Below, piece by piece: positions 1 through 7,440 of a stretch of 15,755 nt of DNA (the stretch's first letter is position 1; every line of letters begins with the position of its first letter). A program made the translations under genes and the position numbers. The stretch is from Clostridia bacterium (GTDB taxonomy: Bacteria; Bacillota; Clostridia; Oscillospirales; CAG-272): assembly GCA_900753285.1 (NCBI GenBank), contig CAADYN010000094.1, positions 1-15,755 on the forward strand. Reading direction: 5' to 3'. The notes under the pieces are model-generated. The model worked only from the letters and a program-made list of their open reading frames with translations, made no database searches and was not told the DNA's origin.

Positions 1-296
1 TCGACCGAGCCGAAAGCATCATCAAAGGAGTCGGCGTACATTGTGGATACGGCTTCGGCGCGCGATGTTCTCTCGACCTTGCCGTTCTTTGAGACTGAGT
101 TGGTGTTTCCCTTATTAAAGCTCACCGCGTCAGCCCATGCCGGTTTTTCAAGCGAATACTCGCCCGTTGTCTCCCGAGTGTCCGCGGATTCGGTCTCGTT
201 CTCGTGTTCGTCGAGATGTACGTCAGCCGAGCATGAGAGCAGACACAGGCACAAAAGCATGGCAGTCAATTCTTTTCCCGTTGTTTTGTTTCTCAT
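1..296 (-). CDS. Partial lipoprotein of unknown function, N-terminal part
   Basis: An open frame of 98 codons starts at the ATG complementary to 294-296 and runs off the left edge without a stop. It begins MRNKTTGKELTAMLLCLCLL and then has a lipobox-like LLSC with the lipidated cysteine at about residue 22, so the product should be exported and anchored to the outer face of the membrane. After the cysteine comes an acidic Glu/Thr-rich linker (roughly residues 23-45) like the linkers of the neighbouring binding proteins, then a segment containing KPAWADAVSFNKG. An AGAGGGG ribosome site lies just before the start, with a short spacer. It is divergent from the solute-binding lipoprotein at 594. 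The visible part shows no recognisable domain; it could be another binding protein or a surface protein. That a gene is present is fairly sure; its function is unknown. Confidence 0.7.
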   Translation of the reverse strand, partial: MRNKTTGKELTAMLLCLCLLSCSADVHLDEHENETESADTRETTGEYSLEKPAWADAVSFNKGNTNSVSKNGKVERTSRAEAVSTMYADSFDDAFGSV

Positions 297-343
297 ATAC
301 CCCTCTGACGCGCCGAAAATCGTTGATTTAAAGCATTTAATAT

Positions 344-395
344 AGTGTAGATAAACATTTATCGTTTTTGAACAATTAACATTTTTCTCTACACT
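344..395. repeat. Inverted repeat in the divergent lipoprotein intergenic region
   Basis: AGTGTAGA at 344-351 is exactly mirrored by TCTACACT at 388-395. If the arms are extended inward, 13 of 15 positions are complementary. It lies in the 297-base gap between the minus-strand lipoprotein (start at 296) and the gene at 594. It could be an operator or a hairpin in the minus-strand leader. A weak -10-like TATAAA reads leftward at 405-400 with no convincing -35. The rest of this gap is AT-rich and holds nothing else I can name except the promoter at 480-508. Confidence 0.45.
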
Positions 396-479
396 TTATT
401 TTATACCATTTTGCCGCATAAAAACTCGCCTTTTTCTTGAAATTTATGGACATAATTTGTCTTTTTGTGTCTCATCTTA

Positions 480-508
480 TTGACATGCGCAAATTGACCT
501 TTTATAAT
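480..508 (+). promoter_or_regulatory. SigA-type promoter of the first binding-protein gene
   Basis: Consensus TTGACA (480-485), a 17-base spacer and consensus TATAAT (503-508). The expected transcript start is near 515, giving a leader of about 79 nt. That leader contains a weak hairpin with CAGCC (535-539) pairing GGCTG (561-565). A second TTGACC lies inside the spacer at 494-499. Confidence 0.85.
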
Positions 509-593
509 TGAATTGTATTGAATAATCGTTTAACCAGCCGTCCGACGCTCCTTTACGCGGGGCTGAAATCATAATTAAAATAAGGAGAACGCT

Positions 594-2051
594 ATGAAAA
601 AAGCAACTAAACTTCTCTCTTTGCTTCTCGCAGGGCTTTTGCTTGCATCATGCTCGAACGCCGCAGGAGGACAAAACGAAACCTCTCCGCCAGATACCGT
701 CGCGCTGCCAAGCTCATCCGAATCCGCCGTCGAAAGCGAGTCTGAAACGACCTACATCCCCGACGACCTGCCCGATGAGGATTTCGGAGACTACGCCTTC
801 CGCATACTCTCATGTGTTTTCTACAATAAGGAGCTTGCAACATACATCACATACGATGAGCTGACCGGCGTACCCGTAGACGACGCGCTCTACAACTCAA
901 AAACAAACATCGAGGACAGATTCAAGGTCGGCATCTCGTGGATCGAAACCGGCAACGAATCCGCAGGTCTAACCGCCGCGAAGAACGCCATAAACGCCGG
1001 AGACGACGCGTTTGACATTCTCATCGGACAAGATACAAACACCGTAGGACTCGGCAAAAGCGGACTTCTTCGCAACATGTACGACCTCGACGAGTTCAAC
1101 TTTGAGAAGCCGTGGTGGCCGAACAATGCGGTCGAATCGTGGACTGTCGCCGGGAAAATGTTCGCCGCGTCAAGCTACATCTCCTACTGCGGCATTCACT
1201 GGACACGCGCCATGACGGTCAACAAGGACTGGGCGGAAGAGCTCCTGATGGAGATTCCCTATGAAGCTGTACGCGAGGGAAAATGGACGCTTGACATGCT
1301 GAACACGCTGACAGAGGACGTTTCATACGACGTCGACGGCAACGGAAAAATGAACGATAAGGACAAGGTCGGCTTTACATCCGGTACTCAGACATGGTAC
1401 TGCTTACAGGAGGGCGTTGATCTCCCCATATACCGCAGAGACGACAGCGGCAATATATACCTCGACCTTGACGTTGACCGTGCAGACAAGTTTCTCGAGA
1501 TAATGCGCACACTCACACAGAAGGACAGATACTTGTCAAGCGGCGACTTCGGTGTAAAGATGTTTGAAAACGGAAACGCTCTCTTTGCTTACACACAGGT
1601 CGGCGACGCTTACGACTACTACAGAGTCAGCGACGTGCGTTACGGCTTCCTCCCGACGCCCAAGCTCGACGAGGCTCAGGAAAACTACATCAACTGCTGC
1701 ACCGACGTGCCGTGGGCTATCCCGAAGACCGTAATGGGCGAGCAGCAGCACGTAGTCGGCACAATCTGCGAGGCTATGAGCGCGTACAACTACAATCACG
1801 TTCTCCCCGTATACCTCGAAGGCGCGCTGAAATCCCGTGCGGCAGATTCCGCGGACGACACCGAAATGCTCCAGATAATAGCAGACACAAGAACCATCGG
1901 CTTCGCTTACGGCTACGGTCTCCAGATAAACAACATCCTCGGCGATATTCTCGATAACGGTCAGGGCGCGGCGTCATACTTCAAATCAAATGAAAAAGTC
2001 GCAGAAAAAGCTCTCAATAAAATGATAAGCAATTTCGAGGACATGGATTAA
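594..2051 (+). CDS. Solute-binding lipoprotein, ABC sugar-binding-like (distant paralogue)
   Basis: A 485-residue exported lipoprotein. The signal peptide has Lys at residues 2, 3 and 6, a hydrophobic core and the lipobox LASC with lipidated Cys20. An acidic, Ser/Pro/Thr-rich linker follows to about residue 58. The mature part has features of family 1 extracellular solute-binding proteins, which capture sugars or oligosaccharides for ABC importers: EKPWWPNNAVES, the block VREGKWTLDML, an EF-hand-like loop DVDGNGKMNDKD from residue 246, many Trp/Tyr residues, and a C-terminal block with VLPVYLEGALK and MLQIIADTR. These blocks match the three genes downstream, but overall similarity is clearly lower. 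The AAGGAG ribosome site precedes the ATG at a good distance. It has its own promoter and terminator. No permease gene is next to it, so the ligand and partner transporter are unknown; a surface binding role without transport is possible. Confidence 0.8.
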   Translation: MKKATKLLSLLLAGLLLASCSNAAGGQNETSPPDTVALPSSSESAVESESETTYIPDDLPDEDFGDYAFRILSCVFYNKELATYITYDELTGVPVDDALYNSKTNIEDRFKVGISWIETGNESAGLTAAKNAINAGDDAFDILIGQDTNTVGLGKSGLLRNMYDLDEFNFEKPWWPNNAVESWTVAGKMFAASSYISYCGIHWTRAMTVNKDWAEELLMEIPYEAVREGKWTLDMLNTLTEDVSYDVDGNGKMNDKDKVGFTSGTQTWYCLQEGVDLPIYRRDDSGNIYLDLDVDRADKFLEIMRTLTQKDRYLSSGDFGVKMFENGNALFAYTQVGDAYDYYRVSDVRYGFLPTPKLDEAQENYINCCTDVPWAIPKTVMGEQQHVVGTICEAMSAYNYNHVLPVYLEGALKSRAADSADDTEMLQIIADTRTIGFAYGYGLQINNILGDILDNGQGAASYFKSNEKVAEKALNKMISNFEDMD

Positions 2052-2070
2052 TTATAATAAAATCAAAGAG

Positions 2071-2106
2071 AGAAACTGCTCACTTATGTGAACGGTTTCT
2101 TTTTTT
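2071..2106 (+). terminator. Rho-independent terminator after the first binding-protein gene
   Basis: A 13-base stem (2071-2083 with 2088-2100, one G-U pair and one mismatch) with loop TTAT is followed by a run of seven T ending at 2106. It starts 20 bases after the stop codon and ends the first lipoprotein unit. Confidence 0.85.
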
Positions 2107-2183
2107 GTGAACAATACCTACATACACAGTTTTATCTTTTTTCCGTATTACAGCATTTCAGTTAAGATATTTAATCTAAACTA

Positions 2184-2212
2184 TTGACTTTTTCCGTCAT
2201 TAATGCTATACT
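2184..2212 (+). promoter_or_regulatory. Promoter of tandem binding-protein gene A
   Basis: TTGACT (2184-2189), a 17-base spacer and TATACT (2207-2212), preceded by TG at 2204-2205 as in an extended -10. The leader then contains a clean hairpin, AGTTCG (2234-2239) with CGAACT (2247-2252). The sequence ATTGACTTTT at the -35 recurs at the promoter near 5710. Confidence 0.8.
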
Positions 2213-2298
2213 AAGCGTGAAATAGATAACAAAAGTTCGCACTTTCCGAACTATATTAACATTTTTATAAATTTATTTTTACAGGAGACATGCAGAAT

Positions 2299-3837
2299 AT
2301 GAAAAAGAACACAAAGGTGCTTGCACTCATACTCGCGGCTATGATGACCCTTTCCTCTCTTGCTTCCTGCTCGGATAAGGGAACAAACGGCGGAAATGAC
2401 AGCGAAACAACCGGCGGAGACGCTGCAGCTACGGAAACAACTACTTCCGGCGAAGAAACTACAGGCGAAACCGAAGAAGAAAGAATCAAGCCCGACATTC
2501 CCGCAACCGCAGACTACGGCGGAGACGAGATCAACTTCCTCTTCTGGCAGCTCAGCTCCTGGATGGGAACCGTAAGACAGTGCAGAGATATTTACTCCGA
2601 GGGTATCACCGGCGAAGCTATCAACGACGCAGTTTACAACCGTAATATCAAAATCGAGGACGCGTACAAGGTAAAAATCGCGCTCGAGATGATGGACCTC
2701 GACAAAATCTCCACCGCTATCTCTCAGGAAGTAAACGGCGGCACAAATACATACGACGTAATGTACCCCAGACTTTACGATGCTCCCTCGCTTTATCAGA
2801 AGGCTTACTTCCATAATATAAAGAAGATTCCGAACATCGACCTCGAAAAGCCCTGGTGGGACTCCAACTCCGTTGAAGCTATCACCTGCTCCGGTTATCT
2901 TCCCGCTGTAGCTACGTCCATCAACGTAAACGACAAGGACGCTACCGCAGCAGTTGCTTTCAACAAGACTATCGCCTCCAACGCACAGCTTGAGGATATC
3001 TATTCCCTCGTTCGCGAAGGCAAGTGGACTTACGACAAGCTCTCCACCCTCGCCGAAGCTGCATATCAGGATCTCAACGGCGACGGACAGATGATGCCTG
3101 ACGACGACCTCTACGGACTTCTCGGCGGAAACGATGTAATGTCATGCTTCTACTTCGGCTCCGGCTCCAGACTTGTTACTCATGACGAAACAGGCGCGTT
3201 CGCTCTCACATTCGGCTCCGAGAGAGACATCAACGCCGCCACAAAGGTTGTTGAAATGATGAATCAGAAATGGTTCATGAACCACCACACCATCGCCAAC
3301 ACCGACGACACATACTACCGCCAGCTGTTTGAAAGCGGACACGGGCTCTTCTTCTGGATGCGCCTTGACGACGTTACCAACATGAGAGCCGGCGAGGCTG
3401 ACTTCGGTATCATTCCCACTCCGAAATACGAGGAATCACAGGACGCATACTACAGCATGGTTTCTCAGCACACCACCGGTCTTATGTCAGTGCCGATCAC
3501 TCTCACAGGCGACAAGCTCTCCGAGGTAGGTATGGTTCTTGAAGCTCTCGCGGCTGAATCACACTACACCCTCATTCCCGAATACATCGAAACATCCCTT
3601 AAAACAAAGAACTCCCGTGACGCGGAAAGCGCCGATATGCTCGACATTATCATCAACAACCGCGTATTCGACCCGATGCTCATATATAACTTCGGCGGTT
3701 TCGCTGACGCATTTATGGATCTCGGCAAGAACAACAACACGGATATCGCTTCCTTTATAAAGGGCAAGCAGAAGCTTGTTGACAAGATGATAAAGAAGAC
3801 AACGGAAGCTCTCGAAGCGGCTGACGCAGAGGCATAA
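2299..3837 (+). CDS. Solute-binding lipoprotein, tandem copy A
   Basis: A 512-residue lipoprotein related to family 1 ABC sugar-binding proteins. An in-frame ATG at 2290 lies only two bases after the AGGAG at 2283-2287, so I prefer the ATG at 2299 (11-base spacer), which also gives the family's usual MKK start. The signal peptide ends in LASC with lipidated Cys24; a Thr/Glu-rich linker follows to about residue 62. Family blocks in order: EKPWWDSNSVE from 183, NDKDATAAVAFNKTIA from 211, VREGKWTYDKL from 238, an EF-hand-like loop DLNGDGQMMPDDD from 258, a Trp/Tyr/Phe-rich middle with GLFFWMRLDDVTNMRAG, and a very conserved stretch from about 421 to 451 with HYTLIPEYIETSLKTKNSRD. It should bind a sugar-like ligand outside the membrane, but no transporter gene is near. 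Most similar to copies B and C. Confidence 0.82.
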   Translation: MKKNTKVLALILAAMMTLSSLASCSDKGTNGGNDSETTGGDAAATETTTSGEETTGETEEERIKPDIPATADYGGDEINFLFWQLSSWMGTVRQCRDIYSEGITGEAINDAVYNRNIKIEDAYKVKIALEMMDLDKISTAISQEVNGGTNTYDVMYPRLYDAPSLYQKAYFHNIKKIPNIDLEKPWWDSNSVEAITCSGYLPAVATSINVNDKDATAAVAFNKTIASNAQLEDIYSLVREGKWTYDKLSTLAEAAYQDLNGDGQMMPDDDLYGLLGGNDVMSCFYFGSGSRLVTHDETGAFALTFGSERDINAATKVVEMMNQKWFMNHHTIANTDDTYYRQLFESGHGLFFWMRLDDVTNMRAGEADFGIIPTPKYEESQDAYYSMVSQHTTGLMSVPITLTGDKLSEVGMVLEALAAESHYTLIPEYIETSLKTKNSRDAESADMLDIIINNRVFDPMLIYNFGGFADAFMDLGKNNNTDIASFIKGKQKLVDKMIKKTTEALEAADAEA

Positions 3838-3880
3838 AGCTCGTTTGTAATTATATTTGAAATCTCCTTAACTTCATAAT

Positions 3881-3920
3881 CGGCAAGGCGGGTCTTAATA
3901 AGGCTCGTTTTGTCGTTTTT
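3881..3920 (+). terminator. Rho-independent terminator after copy A
   Basis: A 15-base stem (3881-3895 with 3901-3915) pairs fully if several G-U pairs are allowed, with loop TAATA, followed by five T. Its left arm shares GCAAGGCGG with the terminator after copy B, suggesting the terminator was duplicated with the gene. Confidence 0.75.
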
Positions 3921-3966
3921 CAAGGATTCTTTACAGAAAGCGGGAATTGCGGACATAATTTTTATA

Positions 3967-3995
3967 TTGACACATCATTTGACAAATGTTATAAT
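3967..3995 (+). promoter_or_regulatory. SigA-type promoter of tandem binding-protein gene B
   Basis: TTGACA (3967-3972), a 17-base spacer and TATAAT (3990-3995), with TG at 3987-3988 as in an extended -10. A second TTGACA sits inside the spacer at 3979-3984. The leader to the start at 4059 is about 55-60 nt and shows no clear structure. Confidence 0.85.
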
Positions 3996-4058
3996 AATCC
4001 GGCGACGATAAACGTTAGATAAAAAACTATAATAATATTTGTAAAAGGACGGTAAATC

Positions 4059-5582
4059 ATGGCAAAACTCAAAAGAATCACGGCTGTGCTCATCGCGCTT
4101 TTAATGCTTGTTCCCACCCTCGCGTCTTGCTCCGACAACACTCCCGCCGAGACAAAGGAAACGACATCTCAGCAGGAAACAGCTCAGACTGCGGAATCAA
4201 CCGACGCGTCAGCCGATGAGAGCGAAACAGAGGACGAACGCATTAAGCCGAACATTCCCGAATCCGCTGATTTCGGCGGCGACGATATAACATTCCTACA
4301 CTGGTACAATCCCGCATGGACCGAGACGGTACGTCAGAGCCGCGATATCTACGCAGAGGGCATTACAGGCGAAGCTATCAACGACGCAGTGTACAACCGT
4401 AACGTAAAGATAGAGGACGCATACAAAGTAAAAATCGCCCTCCAGCTTGAACAAAGCACCGACATTGCGTCCATGGTAGGTCAGCAGGTTACAGCAGGAG
4501 ACAGCACATACGACGTTGTATATCAGGTTTTATCCGCCGCTCCCGCACTCATTCAAAAATCCTACTTCCACAACCTCTTCAACGTTCCGAACATAGACCT
4601 TGAAAAGCCGTGGTGGGATCAGAACTCCATCTCTTCCCTCTCCACAATGGGCATTCTTCCTCTCGTTTCCACCTCAATCAACGTAAACGACAAGGACGCT
4701 ACCGCAGCTCTCGCTTTCAACAAGACCATCGCCGAAAACAATCAGCTTGAAGACCTCTACACCCTCGTCCGCGAAGGCAAGTGGACCTACGACAAGCTCA
4801 CCGAAATGGCAGAGGCTACATACAACGACTCAAACGGCGACGGCACTATGACCCCCGACGACGTTTACGGCTTCCTCGGCGGACGTGACGTTATCGACTC
4901 CCTCTACCACGGCTCCGGCTCACAGTTCATCACAAAGAACGCTGACGACGAGTTCGTATTCACCTTCGGCACGGAGCGCGACGTTGACGTTATCTCAAAG
5001 GGTATTGACATCGTAAACAGCTCCTGGTACTTCAACCACCATGCATGGAAGGATCAGAGCGATATCCTCTACCGTCAGATTTTTGAAACAGGTCACGGAC
5101 TCTTCTTCTGGATGCGCCTTGACGACGTTACCAACATGAGAGCCGGCGACGCAGACTTCGGTATTATCCCGATTCCGAAATACGAAGAAGCTCAGGACAA
5201 GTACTACAGCCTTGTTTCACAGCACACCACAGGTCTTATGTCCATTCCGATTACCTGCGCGGGCGACGAGCTTTCCATGGTAGGCATGGTTCTTGAAGCT
5301 CTCGCGGCTGAATCCCACTACACTCTCATTCCCGAATACATCGAGACTTCTCTTAAGACAAAGAACTCCCGTGACGCGGAAAGTGCGGATATGCTTGACA
5401 TTATTCTGGGCAACCGTGTGTTCGACCCGATGAACGTCTACAGCTTCGCTAACTTCGGGGACGCCATAATGGACGCAGCCGACGCGAACAACAAGGATAT
5501 GGCTTCCCTCATCAAGTCAAAGGAAAAGCTCGTAAACAAGAGCATCGAAAAGGTTCTGAAGGCTGTCTCGGCTGTCGAATAA
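4059..5582 (+). CDS. Solute-binding lipoprotein, tandem copy B
   Basis: A 507-residue lipoprotein of the same family as copies A and C. Signal peptide with the lipobox LASC and lipidated Cys24, then a Thr/Glu/Ala-rich linker to about residue 60. It shares EKPWWDQNS, SINVNDKDATAALAFNKTIA, VREGKWTYDKL, an EF-hand-like loop DSNGDGTMTPDD from residue 257, GLFFWMRLDDVTNMRAGDAD, and the C-terminal IPEYIETSLKTKNSRDAES block. AAAGGA lies upstream of the ATG at a usable distance. Several stretches match copy A almost exactly at DNA level, including the bases for FFWMRLDDVTNMRAG, while the segment around residues 300-345 differs (VNSSWYFNHHAWKDQSDIL). Function as for copy A: likely carbohydrate capture outside the membrane, ligand unknown. 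Its own promoter and terminator make it monocistronic. Confidence 0.82.
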   Translation: MAKLKRITAVLIALLMLVPTLASCSDNTPAETKETTSQQETAQTAESTDASADESETEDERIKPNIPESADFGGDDITFLHWYNPAWTETVRQSRDIYAEGITGEAINDAVYNRNVKIEDAYKVKIALQLEQSTDIASMVGQQVTAGDSTYDVVYQVLSAAPALIQKSYFHNLFNVPNIDLEKPWWDQNSISSLSTMGILPLVSTSINVNDKDATAALAFNKTIAENNQLEDLYTLVREGKWTYDKLTEMAEATYNDSNGDGTMTPDDVYGFLGGRDVIDSLYHGSGSQFITKNADDEFVFTFGTERDVDVISKGIDIVNSSWYFNHHAWKDQSDILYRQIFETGHGLFFWMRLDDVTNMRAGDADFGIIPIPKYEEAQDKYYSLVSQHTTGLMSIPITCAGDELSMVGMVLEALAAESHYTLIPEYIETSLKTKNSRDAESADMLDIILGNRVFDPMNVYSFANFGDAIMDAADANNKDMASLIKSKEKLVNKSIEKVLKAVSAVE

Positions 5583-5611
5583 TTTCGGTAAGTTATAATA
5601 AATTAACATCG

Positions 5612-5660
5612 CAAGGCGGAATATTGCACCAATATGGGCGTGTTCCGTCTTGTTTATTTT
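5612..5660 (+). terminator. Terminator-like hairpin after copy B
   Basis: CAAGGCGGAA (5612-5621) pairs with TTCCGTCTTG (5643-5652) with one G-U pair. An inner hairpin forms from ATATTG and CAATAT. The stem is followed by TTTATTTT, a slightly broken T-run. It starts 29 bases after the stop codon of copy B. Confidence 0.75.
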
Positions 5661-5709
5661 GTAATGTCAACAAAACTTACATCTTGACGTTGATTTTACA
5701 CGCATTATA

Positions 5710-5738
5710 TTGACTTTTGCCGCCGACGGTATTATTAT
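5710..5738 (+). promoter_or_regulatory. Promoter of tandem binding-protein gene C
   Basis: TTGACT (5710-5715), a 17-base spacer and TATTAT (5733-5738). The -35 region reads TATTGACTTTTGCCG, nearly the same as TATTGACTTTTTCCG at the copy A promoter, which supports this choice. An alternative is TTGACG (5684-5689) with TATATT (5706-5711) and a 16-base spacer. Confidence 0.65.
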
Positions 5739-5787
5739 TTAGCAGTAGAATTTAACAAAAACAAAAGCAATTAACACAGGAGACAAA

Positions 5788-7311
5788 ATGAAAAAATCAA
5801 ACAAAGCCGTATCTCTCGCGCTGGTCATGCTCATGCTTCTCTCATCCTGCGCGGGCGGAAACGAGAATAACGTCGAGACACTGCCCTCAACCGACACGAC
5901 AAAGCCCGTAGTTACCGAAGACACAACAGCAGCTTCCGAGAGTGAAAGCGAAACAGAGGAAGAAAAAATCCTCCCCGACATTCCGACAAGCGCAGACTAC
6001 GGTGACGACGAGGTGCTTTTCCTTGTATGGGACAGAGCCGGATGGGCTGAAACCGTAAGAAAATTCCGCGACATCACGGCTGACGAAATCACAGGTGAAG
6101 CAATAAACGACACCGTATTCAACCGCAACCTCAAAATCGAAGACGCGTACAAGGTAAAAATCGGACTTGAAAGAGTTCCCGACAACACGATAGTCAAGAC
6201 CATCAACACCGAAATCACCGCGGGCGAGACAAACTACGACGTGGTTTACCCGAGACTTAACGAAGCGTCCTCGCTCTTCACCGGCGCGCAGCTCCACAAC
6301 CTCCACAAGGTAAACTACATTGACCTCACAAAGCCGTGGTGGGACCAGAACTGTGTTGAATCTCTCACGACAAAGGGTTATCTTCCCTGCGCCGCCTCCG
6401 CACTCAACGTAAACGACAAGGACGCGACCGCAGCCATCGCCTTCAACAAGACCATCGCCTCGAACAACCAGATTGAAGACCTCTACACTGTAGTCCGCGA
6501 GGGAAAATGGACATACGACAAGCTCTCCTCCATTGCCGAAACCGTTATGCAGGACTTGAACGGAGACGGAGTTATGAAGCCCGAAGAGGACATTTACGGC
6601 TTCCTCGGCGCACGTGACGTTACGGAATCGTTCTACTACGGCTCGGGCGGACAAATGGTATCAAAGAACAGCGACGGCGTGTTTGAGCTTACCTTCGGCT
6701 CGGAAAGAGACATCAACGTCACCGAGAAGATAATAGACCTCATGAATCAGCCCTGGTTTATGAACCACCACCTCATCGCAAATCAGGACGACAACTACTA
6801 CCGTCAGCTTTTCGAGCAGGGCTACGGACTGTTCTTCTGGATGAGACTGGACGAGGTCACAAATATGCGTGCAAGCGACGCCGACTTCGGTATTCTTCCC
6901 ATTCCGAAATACGAGGAAGCGCAGGATAAATACTACAGCATGGTTTCCCGCTACATCACCGGACTTCCGTCAATTCCGATTACCCTCACGGGAGAAAAGC
7001 TCGATGAAGTCGGACTTGTGCTTGAAGCTCTCTCAGCGGAGTCGTACTACACCCTCATTCCCGAGTACATCGAGACTTCCCTCAAGACAAAGAACTCCCG
7101 TGACGCCGAAAGCGCCGATATGCTTGACATAATCATAAACAACCGCGTATTCGACCCGATGCACACCTACAACTTCGGCGGCTTCTCCTCCGACTACCTC
7201 AGCCTCGGAGACACCGCCGACAAGAACATTGCTTCATGGCTCAAGAGCAAGCAGAAGCTCGTTCAGAAGACTATCGACCGCACCGTACAGAACATAGAAG
7301 ACGCCGAATAA
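5788..7311 (+). CDS. Solute-binding lipoprotein, tandem copy C
   Basis: A 507-residue lipoprotein, third of the close tandem set. The signal peptide starts MKKSNK and ends in LSSC with lipidated Cys21, followed by a Thr/Ser/Glu linker to about residue 58. AGGAG is five bases before the ATG. Family blocks: TKPWWDQNCVE, ALNVNDKDATAAIAFNKTIA, VREGKWTYDKL, an EF-hand-like loop DLNGDGVMKPEED from residue 256, NQPWFMNHHLIANQDD (close to copy A), GLFFWMRLDEVTNMRAS, and IPEYIETSLKTKNSRDAES. It differs from A and B at SRYITGLPSIPIT (others QHTTGLMS) and SYYTLIPEYIE (others SHYTL), so ligand preference may differ. Same likely role and same absence of a linked transporter. It converges with rplS. Confidence 0.82.
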   Translation: MKKSNKAVSLALVMLMLLSSCAGGNENNVETLPSTDTTKPVVTEDTTAASESESETEEEKILPDIPTSADYGDDEVLFLVWDRAGWAETVRKFRDITADEITGEAINDTVFNRNLKIEDAYKVKIGLERVPDNTIVKTINTEITAGETNYDVVYPRLNEASSLFTGAQLHNLHKVNYIDLTKPWWDQNCVESLTTKGYLPCAASALNVNDKDATAAIAFNKTIASNNQIEDLYTVVREGKWTYDKLSSIAETVMQDLNGDGVMKPEEDIYGFLGARDVTESFYYGSGGQMVSKNSDGVFELTFGSERDINVTEKIIDLMNQPWFMNHHLIANQDDNYYRQLFEQGYGLFFWMRLDEVTNMRASDADFGILPIPKYEEAQDKYYSMVSRYITGLPSIPITLTGEKLDEVGLVLEALSAESYYTLIPEYIETSLKTKNSRDAESADMLDIIINNRVFDPMHTYNFGGFSSDYLSLGDTADKNIASWLKSKQKLVQKTIDRTVQNIEDAE

Positions 7312-7321
7312 CCTTTATAAT

Positions 7322-7383
7322 AAAAATCCCGCAGAATTCCACCCAGCCGCATTGTAGGTCGGGCAGTCCTGCGGGATTTTTTT
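7322..7383 (+). terminator. Strong terminator after copy C, possibly bidirectional
   Basis: AAAAATCCCGCAG (7322-7334) pairs perfectly with CTGCGGGATTTTT starting at 7369, followed by more T to 7383. The 34-base loop holds a further partial stem (CCCAGCC with GGTCGGG). The A-run on the left side becomes a T-run on the other strand, so it could also stop leftward transcription that passes the rplS terminator. Confidence 0.9.
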
Positions 7384-7392
7384 GCATGAAAC

Positions 7393-7426
7393 AAAAAACG
7401 GCTTCCGTACCGTAGTACAGAAACCG
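7393..7426 (-). terminator. Rho-independent terminator of rplS
   Basis: Read on the minus strand, a 12-base stem (7426-7415 with 7410-7399, two G-U pairs) with a 4-base loop is followed by six T (7398-7393). It lies 15 bases after the rplS stop codon, so rplS is a single-gene transcript. Confidence 0.88.
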
Positions 7427-7440
7427 CAGTTTTGCGTTTG

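Noticed and set aside
43..345. 100-codon plus-strand open frame at the left edge
   Set aside because: The minus strand in this region encodes a clear lipoprotein signal peptide and lipobox with a ribosome site; the plus frame has neither.
2290..2298. ATG at 2290 as the start of copy A
   Set aside because: It is only two bases from AGGAG. The ATG at 2299 has workable spacing and gives the MKK signal peptide start seen in two of the other paralogues.
5887..6654. 255-codon open frame on the minus strand opposite copy C
   Set aside because: It is a mirror of the coding strand's codon bias in a real gene and has no recognisable protein content. The same holds for the open minus-strand frames at 2251-2814, 10950-11576 and 15097-15651.
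2184..7383. CRISPR or mobile-element origin of the repeats
   Set aside because: The repeated units are whole protein genes with promoters and terminators. There are no short spaced repeats, transposase, terminal inverted repeats or target duplications.
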